NCBI GenBank assembly: GCA_951804985.1
Contig: OX638133.1
Location: forward strand, 65,073,867-65,137,866
Direction of reading: 5' to 3'
From: Dryomyza anilis
Lineage: Eukaryota; Arthropoda; Insecta; Diptera; Dryomyzidae
DNA length: 64,000 bases
The notes beneath the pieces are model-generated. The model was given only the letters and a program-made list of their open reading frames with translations. It had not been told where the DNA came from and made no database searches. Positions 1 through 16,255 of the stretch are shown in pieces; within the stretch, counting starts at the first letter, position 1; the number at the start of each line of letters is the position of its first letter. A program made the translations under genes and the position numbers.

Positions 1-54
1 TGTTGCAGATTTATCTGAGTAAATATCATGACAGGATAATTAACTCGTTTCTCA

Positions 55-1445
55 TCATATGCCTATTAATTTGGAATTTATTCGGAATTTGATCCGCCCA
101 AAGAATATGTTTAGATGGTTGTCGTACTTAGATAGCATGACATCTAACGACTTCTGGTCTAAGCCAACAACCAGGGTTGAGCCCTCCTTGTCCTCCGGAC
201 CTCGCTCTGGTTTATGGCTATAGATTTTCCATCCGTTCGTTTCGATGCCCTGGTTCTGAGCACGTAGGCAGGCAAACACTTCCGCTGTTTTCCCGATAGG
301 ACCAGGTATCCAGCATATTGCTCGCCTGCGTTTGGGTTCGTCTCCGCTGAAAACAGCGAAGCGCGATTTGCCCAAGGGGGGGATTTTAGCAACGGCTGTG
401 GCAATCCAATCGAAATTGGCTTGAGACGAGCATAGCACCTTCATGATGCCATCACTCGTCTCATAGCCTTTTGCGTTTGCACTGACACCGCCGGTGCTGA
501 CTAGCCGCCAAAGATGATCGTTCATCTGCATCGTTCATCTTTTGCTCCTTCCCCAATTTGCCAATAATCGCAACCGGAAGAGATTTGCGAGCAGCATCAC
601 GATATGATACTACTAGCCTACCTCTGCCAGTGGATGTTGAAGGCAGTTCATCCGCAGCCGATCCGGAACATGAAGCACCAGTGCTCTTGCTTGTGGAAGC
701 AATATCACTGGAAACTGTCGAGTTCTGGGAGTTACGGGGTTTCGCAGTAGCAGTGAAGGTTTTAAACTTCTTGTCATTGCGCTTCTCAGGTGCATTGGCA
801 ACCACAACAGCAGCAGCGGATGGTCCGGCTTCAGTCGGAGTAACCTCCACCGATCTATCGCGTTTTGCTGTGGTAGCTGGGGAAGAGAAAGCTCCAGCGT
901 CGCCTTTAGCCTTTTCAGCCCCTTTGCGATCTTTCGCTTTATTCTTCCTTCTCCTACTCACCTGGGCATTGGACAACCTGACCTCTGTATTCAGAGATCC
1001 GGGTCTGGTCTCCAATGGAAGTTTAGCTTCCAGTTGGGTGTCTAGGATTAGATGCTGGTAAGACACCACTTTCCTTCGATCGACCCATGTTTCCAAATAC
1101 GTGACAGAAAGGAGCCCTGAGAGGAAACAACACTGTCGAGCAGCCATACAGTGGAGGATTAGTCGTAGGCATAGCCGAACCGACACTTTCCTCTACTTGT
1201 ATGGGAACCGCTGCGTTGTCGTTATCCTCCTCTAGATTCCTAGCTGTCTCATAAATTTGGGATATGGAGGGGCACGATGAACCTCCTGCTACAGGAGCAG
1301 AGAGGTTCATCGTACCAGGAGGTTCATCGTACCAGTTGGTTGCGTGGATTGAGGCCTCCAGAATCCTTGCCTCAGCCGCCGAAGCGGGTGAATTGCCACT
1401 TTTGTGGGTACCACCTGGAGTAGTTAAATCTTTATGTTGACCCAT
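55..1445 (-). pseudogene. Gag-like / DUF4780-type ORF remnant of a retroelement
   Basis: Three overlapping minus-strand open segments (1445-1023, 1186-461, 531-55) look like one coding sequence broken by two frame changes, near 1080 and near 535. The N-terminal part is low-complexity and rich in Ser, Pro, Ala and Thr. The middle is very basic (RRRKNKAKDRKG) and ends in SYRDAARKS. The C-terminal part (DHLWRLVSTGG ... GWKIYSHKPERG) resembles the C-terminal domain of insect DUF4780 proteins, which are gag-like proteins of repetitive elements; that assignment is from memory of the family. The break at about 535 coincides with a short tandem duplication of the sequence around GATGAACGAT, which would shift the frame by 13 bases. 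No reverse transcriptase lies downstream within the window, which ends 54 bp past the stop. A multicopy host gene of the same family is the alternative. Confidence 0.5.
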
Positions 1446-2660
1446 CGCGGTGGTATAGGGGTTTCTTTAGAGTCTGCCACCCCACCAATAAAAAAGACTA
1501 TGGTAGTATTTAGTTCATTACTCATCACAAGCCTGTCTGACAAGGGTGACCCTACCAGAAACTTTAAAAAAAAGTTTCCGTCAGCTTAGCCTTATTGAGT
1601 CATTGTAACTTAAGCCCCCACACCACGTCAAGGTAACCACCACGTGAGATGGTTAATGAACATTTTAATTTTGGACAGTTTCTGCGTCGCAATAATAATG
1701 TAAAGAAAACAAATATGACATGAAATGACATAGTGAAAACCAGGCATAATTGTCTCACGCCCAATAAACCATGTATGTATATTGAACATCCCAGCAAGAA
1801 CACAGTCGGTCATTTTATTGATCATTTTAGGGGTAGCAATGATCAAAGTTTTGATCAAAATTTCGGTCACATGTAGAATAGCGTCTGGAAAAAAATGATC
1901 AAAACTGTTATGACCCCTAGCCATCGTATCCGACCATGGCCCGCCTCGGCTAGCTAGCGGTTTCAGGGGATAGGTCATCTAACCCGCCAAGTCGGATCGA
2001 GGGGTCTCACAATCATTTCACTTCCGGCGGAAGTGAAACTTTATTATTAGTTTTCTTCTCTAAACAACAACAAAAAAATATCTTTCTCCATATTTATCCA
2101 TCCAATGCCACTCCCAGAACCCCAACACTACCAAATCTTGCCCACTTACCAATCCCTACCAAATTTCACCCCCCATAACCTAACCACTTAATTCATCATA
2201 CTTGACAATCTTAAAACCATCAAAATTTCTTCGAAATATAAAAAAAAAATCATTAACTTTTGTATTCATCTCATGATCGCAATTAACAAATTATTTATTT
2301 ATTCCTAAAAAAAAAAATCTCTATAGATGGTATACCAAAATTAAACTATATTAGAGAAGAAAAAAATATAGATAAATGACAATAAAATAAGAAAAAAAAA
2401 ATTAAAAAAAAATAACCAAAAAATTTATAGTTAATCTCAAATAGAAATATTTCAAACTATTTAATCCCCATAATTCATTACTTCATCATTTCATAATTAC
2501 TTCTTCATAGTTCCCTGTCCAACCTATCTAAAAAAGCTCTCTGAGATGGGAAAAAACCAAAAAAAACATGGGGTCTGGTTTGTACTTCACAACCGACTCA
2601 CTGTCCCTTTTTTTATAAATTCAAAAAAAAAAAACAAATTGTTTGCCGCCCGCCCCCATT
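1446..2660. other. Gene-free AT-rich stretch upstream of the gag-like ORF
   Basis: No coding sequence is recognised. A short inverted repeat lies at about 1828-1919: AGGGGT plus an internal TTTTGATCA at the left, and TGATCAAAA ending ACCCCT at the right, suggesting a tiny MITE. From about 2040 to 2640 the strand is strongly A- and C-rich (few G), for example 2095-2215. The first few hundred bases could be the leader of the retroelement. Confidence 0.4.
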
Positions 2661-3418
2661 GAACCGCCCATAAATCGAAAACCGACAAGGTCATAAGTGG
2701 TTTTTGAATTATTACGAAGTGGTCGGGGAAAACAAAAAAATAAGAAATTGTCACATGTTGCAAAAACCAGACTTTAAAAATAAAAAAAGTGACCTCAAGG
2801 TCACGTGGTACTCCTTAAAAATAAAAAACCTGTTGTTTGTTTAAACTCAAATTCCAGGAAAAGGGGAGTGGCAAAATAATATACTAAAGAATTCAAATTT
2901 CTTGATATATACATATATACATTGGTCATGGTAATTTTTATGGCCTGAATATTTTGGGTACACTGAGGAAAAAAAATGTTTTTTCTTCAAAAAAGTTAAA
3001 TATGAGTCTTGTAAACTTAGTTAATCATTGTAATAAAAATCGCCATTTTGTAAACTAAGTTAATTAGTATGAATAAAAGCGCCGTAGGCAAATTTATAAT
3101 TAGTCTAATTTATTTTTTTTCAGGTTCTACAATTTATTTGTTTTGGCATATAAATTTCCATGTCATTATTTAACTGAATGTAAAGGATTTTCAATATATT
3201 ATTATTTTCGTTTTGCCACTCCCATTTTCCAGGTATTTGAGTTAGAAAAACAAACAGGTTTTTGATTTTTATGGGGTACCACGTGACCTTGAGGTCACTT
3301 TTTTTATTTTTTAAGGTCTGGTTTCTGCATCGTGTGAACATTTTTTTTGCCCCACCCACTTCGTTATTATTCAAAAACCACTTATGACATTTGTCGGTTT
3401 TCGATTTTTAGTCGGTTC
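2661..3418. repeat. Foldback element with arms of about 220 bp
   Basis: The left arm (about 2661-2882) and the right arm (about 3198-3418) are reverse complements over nearly their full length with scattered mismatches. Both contain the palindromic core GTGACCTNAAGGTCAC next to CACGTGGT, the block AAAACCACTTATGAC, and GCCACTCCC at the inner edge. About 310 bp of unique AT-rich sequence lies between. No target-site duplication is obvious. The A/T tract around 2970 recurs just outside the right arm at about 3437. Confidence 0.7.
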
Positions 3419-3924
3419 CAGGGGTCCGAGCGGAAAAAAAATGTTTTTTTCGTCAAGTTTTTTTTCGTAAAAGGTTTGTGAATTTCGATCGACCCTATAA
3501 AGTAAAGTTCGGCCCACAAGTGAAATGAATTAATTTTATGCTTTAATGTTTTTTTATTTGCAATGTAGTAGTTTCTTGTTAATTCGTGAAGTTCAGATTT
3601 TTGGCCTGCTCCCACTTGCTGTATAAGTAGGTAGCTGGCGGCCGTCTCCAGCACCCAGGATTTAAAGCATAAACAGCAAATGATTCTGTGGCATTTGTAA
3701 TTATATCACACGAGTTCAAATTACACCAAAACAAAAGATTTTTTCACACAAAGAATTACATTCCGACATAACAATGCATTAATAGAAAAAAGTGTCAAAA
3801 ATCTTTCAAAAAATCCGTTTCGACGGAACCTGTGATGCCATAAATCCGAACTTCGAATTCGATTCGGATCCTATACACTAGAAATATATAAATAAATAGA
3901 CTAGAAAAGATTTGTTTTAATATG
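3419..3924. other. Unannotated AT-rich spacer
   Basis: No gene, RNA or complete repeat is recognised. The minus-strand open frame at 3382-3654 overlaps the foldback arm and has no family signature. Confidence 0.3.
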
Positions 3925-5010
3925 TTCGAATGTATTTAAAAAATAATACGAAATCACCATTCATGTATGTTTACACACAAACAAAAAAGAAATTGGATTT
4001 AAATAAATGTATTCTTCCAACATTCTTCTTGTATACGAAGTTGGCACTCGTTGAGCAGAATTTTCTATCTACGTCTCTTTTGTCATCGTTTGAAGTATGT
4101 ATTGGTCCTTTTAAACATACTGATGTTTAAAAAGAAACAAAAAAATGAAATTAGATGTAAATAAAAGTATTCTTGCAATATTCTTCTTGTATACGACGCT
4201 CGGTGACCGTCATTTTCTGCATACGTGTCTTTTGATGTTTGTTGAGAAAACGTATTCTTATCGGTAATACGATGTGATTTATAAATTTAAAAAATATACA
4301 AATTGTAGTACAAAAAGTGGAAATAGTAAAAAATAATATAATTTAATTGTTCCTGAATGTTTTTCTAAAAATATTGTGAAAAGCCAACACGGATATTTCA
4401 TAAAAAAACCACAACTGAAAAATCAGTGCTTCTATTTTCAAACAGAATTCGTCATGGTTTTTTACAACAGGCTCCGCGAATTCCTTGCCAACGCTATGTG
4501 CTGCACTGAGACTTGTACTTGAAGTTTTAATTCAATTATTTATGCATTTAAAAATTTGTATATGAATTCAAATATTATTAATTCCCACTGTGCATGTTTT
4601 ATGATTTTTAATAATTTTAATTTTTTGGATTCCTTTTCAAAATTTTTTAGATGTTTTTACGCAAACATACTACTTTTTGAACTGAAGCAACTGATGTTTC
4701 TCGGGAAACATATTTATATTCAGGTCGTTCCAAATCATATTATATTTTAAACATATTTACGTTTCGGTTCAAATATTTATTTTGTTTGGATGTAGTAATT
4801 ATTATGTTTCTATTAGAACATACACCATTTTAAGGGGCAACATCAAAATGTTTCCGTGATATCATAATGTAAATCAGAGCTCATTACAACACTGTTCAAG
4901 TCTCAAGACAACTCTGTTTACAAATGATTTATCAGACAATTATATATTATGTTCACATGTTAATGCCTGCAAAATTATGTTTGGGAGAGCCATTTTATGC
5001 AGCGTGTACG
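3925..5010 (+). repeat. Dispersed repeat C, copy 1
   Basis: The same order of blocks occurs at 42478-43340 and 62575-63490: CTTGTATACGAAGTTGGCA, the ACTCGTTGAGCAGAATTTTC/TCTACGT block, GAATTCCTTGCC...ACGCTATGTGCTGCACTGA, ACATATTTATATTCAG, ACACCATTTTAAGGGGCAAC and TGTTTGGGAGAGCCATTTTATGCAGCGTGTACG. The first of these blocks is itself repeated (about 4005-4150 and 4160-4215). The ends are not defined and there is no coding capacity beyond short frames. Confidence 0.65.
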
Positions 5011-5086
5011 AATCCAAATGAAAATATCCGCTACGACGGACCTCATGATTGCCCTGATTATCTGTTAAAAATAACCAAAACCAGTT

Positions 5087-5808
5087 GGGAAGGTTAGATC
5101 ACATGGGAAATTTTAAAGTAGGTGTAATTATGATAGTTAGGATTATCAAAATTATAGTCGGTCTAAGCCGACTATAAATACCCTACACATATGTGTGGTT
5201 ACCATTCAAAGTGATATAGGTCACCAGGGTATACGAATCCTGAAAATAACTACAAACATTCAATCGCTGAAGAATTTCCATTCATTTGATACCCATATTT
5301 ACAAATGGGTAGGTGTACCGAATTTCAATTTTTTTTTTTGTGAACCACAAGTCTTTTCTCCGGAAAACTTTATTATCATGTATTTGAGCATGGTGTCAAT
5401 ATATATTTGACTAAAAAAGTTTACCTAAGCACGTATACATAAAAATAGATCTTTATATGTACATTTTATATGAGGTATTTGAAGATAAGTGGTCGGATCA
5501 TAGGTCACAATGGACCGATCTCGCCAATTTTTTCGCACATACAGCGTAGGTATATTAGTAATCTAAGTTATAAGTTTCATTTATCTAGCTCTTCAATTTT
5601 AAAAGTAGTCGGGATTTCAACAGACAGACAGACAGACAGACAGACGGACAGACAAACGGACAGACGGACATCGCTACTCGCGACTCAGGAGGTCATGCTG
5701 ATCAAGAATATATATACTTTTCCATACCGGAGATGCTTCCTTCTGGGTGTTACAAACGGCGTACCAAACTGAATATACCCTTTCACTCTTAGTGTAGGGT
5801 ATAAAAAC
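5087..5808 (+). mobile_element. mini-me / DINE-1-like non-autonomous Helitron, copy 1
   Basis: A (GTCY)n microsatellite (GACAGACA run, 5623-5668) is followed by CTGATCAAGAATATATATAC, then CTTCCTTCTGGGTGTTACA and an end in GTGTAGGGTATA. This architecture is described for mini-me/DINE-1 (INE-1-like) elements of flies. Near the other end lies a hairpin: TATAGTCGG and CCGACTATA around a 6-bp loop at 5154-5177. Other copies are at 49130-49563 and, inverted, 54641-55390. Confidence 0.75.
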
Positions 5809-5812
5809 GCAT

Positions 5813-6333
5813 AAATAAAAAATCTGTCAATACTGTAAAAATGCATTCGAATAAAATTCCGAAAGAATTTCTGTTCGTGGAAGATTGCCGATAACAAAAA
5901 ATGTTACCTGGGCACAAAAAATTCCGAGGGAAGAGAATATTCCTCAAGTGTTCACGATAAGGCTGATTATCTTATTAAATTTTTTTTATCCTTAATATAT
6001 TTGACTTTGTTGTGAAAATAACAAAACATGAAAAAGAAAGACTAAAATATCATTTTGATAAAAATTCTAGTTTCCCACTTTACCGCAAGATTTTTTAGGT
6101 CCGAAAATAAGATGTCTTGAAAAATCGCACATAATTAATATTCTGTTGATGCAAAAAGTTAAATCACGAACCAGTCTATGAAATAGACCCTTCAAAAGAA
6201 TTTAATAAATTATTCAAATGACCTTTTTTTTTGTGGAAAATCAAAATGTGTCCCAGACTCCCCTACCCACTGACTTAACTATTTTCAAAAACGTTTATAA
6301 ACAGAATAGATAATTATATATTAGTACAACATT
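5813..6333. other. Spacer 3' of RpL11
   Basis: AT-rich sequence without recognisable genes between the mini-me element and the RpL11 polyadenylation signal. Confidence 0.3.
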
Positions 6334-6339
6334 TTTATT
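6334..6339 (-). terminator. RpL11 polyadenylation signal AATAAA
   Basis: On the minus strand a canonical AATAAA lies about 28 bases past the RpL11 stop codon, within an A/T-rich 3' UTR. The position fits a short 3' UTR as usual for ribosomal protein mRNAs. The cleavage site is not visible from sequence alone. Confidence 0.65.
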
Positions 6340-6367
6340 CAAAGTATTTTTTTTTATAAAAAAAAAA

Positions 6368-11943
<5,576 letters not shown>

Positions 11944-11961
11944 CGTAATGCCGAAAGGAAA

Positions 11962-11969
11962 AGAAAGAG
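11962..11969 (-). promoter_or_regulatory. TCT initiator / 5' TOP tract of RpL11
   Basis: On the minus strand the sequence CTCTTTCT fits the fly TCT motif (YYCTTTYY) used by ribosomal protein promoters. It predicts transcription start at C 11967 and a pyrimidine-rich leader (CTTTCTTTTCCTTTC), as in TOP mRNAs under growth control. The leader would be 24 nt before the ATG at 11943-11941. Motif knowledge is established; use of this exact base is inferred. Confidence 0.75.
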
Positions 11970-11999
11970 GCAATTTTCCAAATTACGGTTCAGTGGTGA

Positions 12000-12945
12000 A
12001 AATTACTCAGAAATATTGTCGGTTAAACAGTTGATATCCGGTTACAGATACAACAGTTCGTTTGGATTTATTACTGAATACAGTGTTGCCGGTCTTGAAG
12101 TTTTTACACGGCTAACCTAATTTTCTTGACGACTTGTTTCTTACCTATTCCGCATTAGCTACCGCGAATCCAAGTACAAATGTTTGAAAAAAGTATCGTA
12201 CAAAGGTCTAGTGTTTTTCAATTGAGTTTAAAATATAAAATAAATAATAATTACAACGCTTTCGCCGGAAAAGGTAACGTTCGCCATATTGATCAAAGAC
12301 AAACATCGTTATATTTACCATAGACCACAAGACATGAAACACCATCCCAATATGCCATTGCACTTAATATTAACTTGCAAATGCTTCGAAATCAATCATT
12401 ACTTTCAAATCGTAGAGTAGAGGTTAACGTTTGAAACACCTTTAACCTAAATTTAAGAATCATAGCTTTTTCAATAAAAACTGGTAGCTTAACCTTAACT
12501 TGAAAATTCCTTTATTTTCAAATCAATATTAAATTTATTCCTAAATTGTTTTCAACGCTTACTTCAAATCAAGATTTAGCCTTATTTTTTAACTCGATAT
12601 CAAAAAAACCTACATTTATTTGTTTTCTTTTATATATTGACATAATCCTGCAAAATAAGTAAAAAAAGGGGATACTCATATAGGACAACAAAAAGGGCAT
12701 TTTTTAATTAATTATCCCGTTATATGTCATCCAACCAATATCGTAGACTTCAAACCCGAGCGTCAAGACTACTTCAGAAAATTGATGCCAGCATCCAAAA
12801 TGTGGTAGACGTGTGTTTTTAAGCTTGTATGTTTCAAGCTCTCGAATATAATTCTGGCGCCTATTCAAAGTTTGCGGGGGCGGTCGGTATATTGTTTTAA
12901 ATATTCACAGAAGTCCAAACACTAATAGATTTCGGTAAGCTATTA
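12000..12945. other. Upstream region of RpL11, with a small dispersed repeat
   Basis: No gene is recognised. A block at about 12345-12480 (AATATGCCATTGCACTTAATA, then ACTTGCAAATGCTTCGAAAT) has a diverged match at about 61083-61190. RpL11 core promoter elements other than the TCT motif are not evident. Confidence 0.35.
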
Positions 12946-14752
12946 CACTCAGAAGAAAATGTACCATTAAGAACTTTATGGTACGACCATTGATCTTATA
13001 GTTCATGTATTAATAGTTTTTTTCTTTTTAAATCAAAAGTTTTCTAATAAATTCAATAGTATTTGAAAAATTCAGTACCATAAATTTAAATATTTCAATA
13101 TTATTATTTTAAATAGAATAAATACTGTTGTTTTAATGGTTTCCTCCTATAATTATTAACGTGGTGTAAAACAACATAAAAACTAATACAAACATGTTCG
13201 TTTTGTAGGTCATTTTGCATGTCTACTCAAAATGGTCGTATGTATTTTTTGTAATAATCGACATTATTAAACGCGACATTTGTAAAGACCCGATGTATTT
13301 AATGTAAATAAATTATATTTATATATTTATATTTTTATTTATTACAGAAAACAAATAATACATCGAACTTCTATTATGGCTATGGACTCAAAAATATATG
13401 CAGACTCAAGTATTACAATCAATTATTGGAAACTGAAGTGAACATTATATGTGTTATAACCTTACACCCAAACAACGAATCAATTGGGGCAACCGTCTTT
13501 TTTTGCCAACCGATTTATTTAGTTCTGTCAACATTCGACTGATTCAGTTGTTGCAACACCGCGTATCAGTTCACACAACTAATGAATACAATTGACACAA
13601 CCAATTTGTTTAGTTTTGGTAGCCAATTTAATTATATGAAATCGGCCATTTTACCTAGCGCTCCAACGTGTTGCAAACACGAAGTCAGCGTCACAACAGC
13701 GTTCTTGAGATCGAACATTGCCGACGATTCGTTGTGCTGCTGACTTCGTGTTTGCAACACGTTGGAGCGCAAGGGCTGCATATAGAAATACAACATATAG
13801 AAACACAATAGGAAGTACTCTGTAGAATAGTATGTCTCTAGTTGAAGAAAGTATATTTGAGCATGAAAAAACCGAACAGTAAAAACGAACAAGCCTTAAA
13901 ACAATTCCAAATTTTGTTTAAGACGTGGCACGCACTGTCCGCAGCACAAAACAAAAAATAGTGAAAAAATCTGAAATCGCCTTAAAACAATTCCAAATAT
14001 TGTTTAAGACTAAGACGTGGCACGCGCTGTCCGCAAAACAAAACGAGTGAGAAATGTAAAGCTTGCGCGACTGGTGTTGTCCTGTTTTGGCATCGCTATT
14101 ATGCAAGACAACTGATTTCACAGTTGAATCAAATAAATATTGGTTGCTACAACTTAATGTTATATAGCTATCTGTTAAGTCAACTAAATATTGGTTAGGT
14201 CTCATTTTGAATTTAGTTGCCGTGGCAATGGAAACAAAAAAATTGAAAATGGATAAAAAGTTCGTTTCCCCAATCAATGTTGCAGTTGCTTCAACTAATA
14301 GTTGGTTACGCTTCATACTATTGTTTACCACAAATGAATTTCAGTTGAAACTGACTAAATTTGGAAGATGCAAAAAAATATTCGTTGAAACAACTGCACG
14401 TCAAGCAGTGTCTTTTTATGTGTGTGTTGTAAAAGTGAATATCAATTTATACATTTAAATAAAATAATATATACAATAAATTAACTAAAATACATTTTTG
14501 TTTTAATAAATTATTAGGAAAATGTAATTCGACTATACCATAAAATAAATAGTACGTATAATTAAATTTGTATAGGTCTTTCTTATTTTAATTAAAATAT
14601 CACATTATAAAATGTATGGTACAGCCACACATTGTATTAACAGTTCAATATTACTGAACTAATGGGGCTCATCCTTTTGACCAATTTTAATGGTATAAAT
14701 TATTGTTTTTCTATTGAAATACTATCAATTTACCATGATTTTTTTCTGGGTG
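12946..14752 (+). mobile_element. Family A element, copy A1, interrupted by B1
   Basis: The left end CACTCAGAAGAAAATG and right end TTTTTTTCTGGGTG are imperfect inverted repeats, flanked by TA at 12944-12945 and 14753-14754. Internal family landmarks are present: ATTAAACGCGACATT, ACATCGAACTTCTATTATGG and GCAGACTCAAGTATTACAATC. A family B element (from 13465) sits in the right half. Without it the element would be close to the 879-bp uninterrupted copy A2. No coding capacity. Confidence 0.85.
13465..14415 (+). mobile_element. Family B element, copy B1, nested in A1
   Basis: The left end CACCCAAACAACGAATC follows TA at 13463-13464. The right end (CGTTGAAACAACTGCACG, about 14380-14402) lacks the last bases seen in B2 and B3 and passes directly into family A sequence, so the junction is recombined. 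An internal inverted repeat of about 32 bp (TCCAACGTGTTGCAAACACG and its complement) lies at 13655-13692 and 13736-13770. A tandem duplication of roughly 80 bp at about 13900-14050 (ATTCCAAATNTTGTTTAAGA twice) explains the larger size. Confidence 0.75.
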
Positions 14753-14754
14753 TA

Positions 14755-15010
14755 GATTTCGACGCGCGTTATGTTATATTTTTGTCAGGGTTTCTATTGC
14801 AATCATAAAAAACATACTGTTTTTATCGTCACTGCTCATATTTTTCACTGCCCTTTTTGGTAATGTTATTATCAAATCATTTTCAAATTCAGAGTAAGCG
14901 CTAAAAATAGCACTTATTTTATATTTGAAACTGATTTGAAAAACACACTAAACCTTAAAGGCAATTTTGATTATTTTTTCAAACGCTTACCCTGTGGCAT
15001 ATTGGGTTGT
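14755..15010 (+). repeat. Dispersed repeat H, copy 1
   Basis: Closely matches 24184-24200 plus 25212-25440: GTTATGTTATATTTT, then TGCATTCATAAAAAACATAC, AGAGTAAGCGCTAAAAATAG and ACGCTTACCCTGTGGCATAT. It abuts the right end of A1. The palindromic words AGTAAGCGCT and AGCGCTTAC suggest an AT-rich MITE whose left part is lost. No ORF. Confidence 0.65.
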
Positions 15011-15279
15011 CACCTTCAGATGCGTTTCGCTGATGTAGTCGATCATATAAAAAACATAAAATTGTGTGTCGACGATATCGCGCGAAGATAACGAATATTT
15101 TTGAAGACAGAAAATATGAAATTTCTAAAATATAATTGTTTGTGTTAAATTTATGCTACAGGGTGTCATAGAAAATCAATAATATTATATTCAAGCTAAA
15201 AATAATATTGTCGTTTGTTGCTTTCAAGAAATTGATAATATTTATTTTCAAAATTCGACAATTATTTTCTATGTGTGTA

Positions 15280-16207
15280 GTGAAATATAATATAAATAAA
15301 AAATATGTGACCAATGGAAAAGGTTTTTTTTTATTTATTGGTTATTAGGAAATAAAAAATAAATGCAGATACATGCATTTTTTCTTAGTTTTTTTTCAGG
15401 GAGCAGGAATTAGTAGATATACTTCTAAATTGTGTGCGCGAAAATTTTATTCAATTATAATACATATAATATACAAACATATACATCATGCTCACCAATT
15501 TGGAGGTTGTCGCAACATCATGATCACCGATTTGGAGGTTACCACAACCTCATGTTCACCGATTAGGAGTTTGTCACAAACTCGTGATCACCGATTTGGA
15601 GGTTGCCAAAACCTTGTAAACATCACATATTTTATATTATTTGTGAGATGTTTCTTACAAACATCACGAAAAATGTCATATTTGTGATATGATATGTGAT
15701 TCACTGCAACTTCAAGAGAAATAGGTGGCATTGCTGCATATATTCACATATTCCACAGATATTAAGGCTTTTGTAGCAAAACTATTAATATTGTCTAAAT
15801 ATCACAAAAAGTGCCAAATATTTGACTTGAATAATTTGCAACTGCAATGATGTTTAAGGCTCTAATACTTTTCAACCATCTTACGTTTTCTTAGTGCATA
15901 AATAACTATGTTATAATAACATTTCAATTGGAGGTTTAGAAAACCTTATACTTACCAATTTGGAGGTTGTCGCAACCTCATGATCACCGATTTGGAGGTT
16001 ACCACAACCACATGTTCAACGATTAGGAGGTTGTCACATCCTCATTATCACCGATTTGGAGGTTGCCAGAACCTCATTCTCACCGACTAGGAGGTTGTCA
16101 CAACCGAATTAAGAGGTTATTACAACTATTTTATCAGTTGTTGCCGTAACCGAATGATTCGGTAGGGCAATTTAGTTGGTTGCCGCAACAAATCAGTTCT
16201 CTGCGTG
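15280..16207 (+). mobile_element. Family E element, copy E1, with 32-bp hairpin units, interrupted by D2
   Basis: The right end is GTTCTCTGCGTG followed by TA at 16208-16209, matching the right ends of E2 and E3. The body holds two blocks of 32-bp tandem units (about 15492-15614 and 15950-16110). Each unit has a near palindrome of the form GAGGTTGTCGCAACCTC followed by ATGATCACCGATTTG. The left boundary is not certain; similarity to E2 begins at about 15290 (TGTGACCAATGG). A family D sequence (to 15896) interrupts it. Confidence 0.7.
15614..15896 (-). mobile_element. Family D element, copy D2, truncated, nested in E1
   Basis: Ends in CGTTTTCTTAGTG, the complement of the family D terminus. 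It shares GGCTCTAATACTTTTCAA, TTTGACTTGAATAATTTGCAA, AGTGATATTTNG-type words and AAACATCACGAAAAAT with D1 in the opposite orientation. The far terminus is missing. Confidence 0.65.
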
Positions 16208-16255
16208 TATAACCATGTAAAAGCCGTATACATTTATTTAGGAGATTGTGCTACT

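Noticed and set aside
558..1061. 167-residue plus-strand ORF
   Set aside because: It is the shadow of the GC-richer minus-strand gag-like ORF in a complementary frame.
5470..5772. 100-residue ORF with DRQTDRQT repeats
   Set aside because: It is the translation of the (GTCY)n tract in a mini-me element; other copies do not keep the frame.
15492..16110. CRISPR-like array of 32-bp palindromic repeats
   Set aside because: The units are contiguous without unique spacers, vary among themselves, and lie within a eukaryotic transposon; there are no cas genes.
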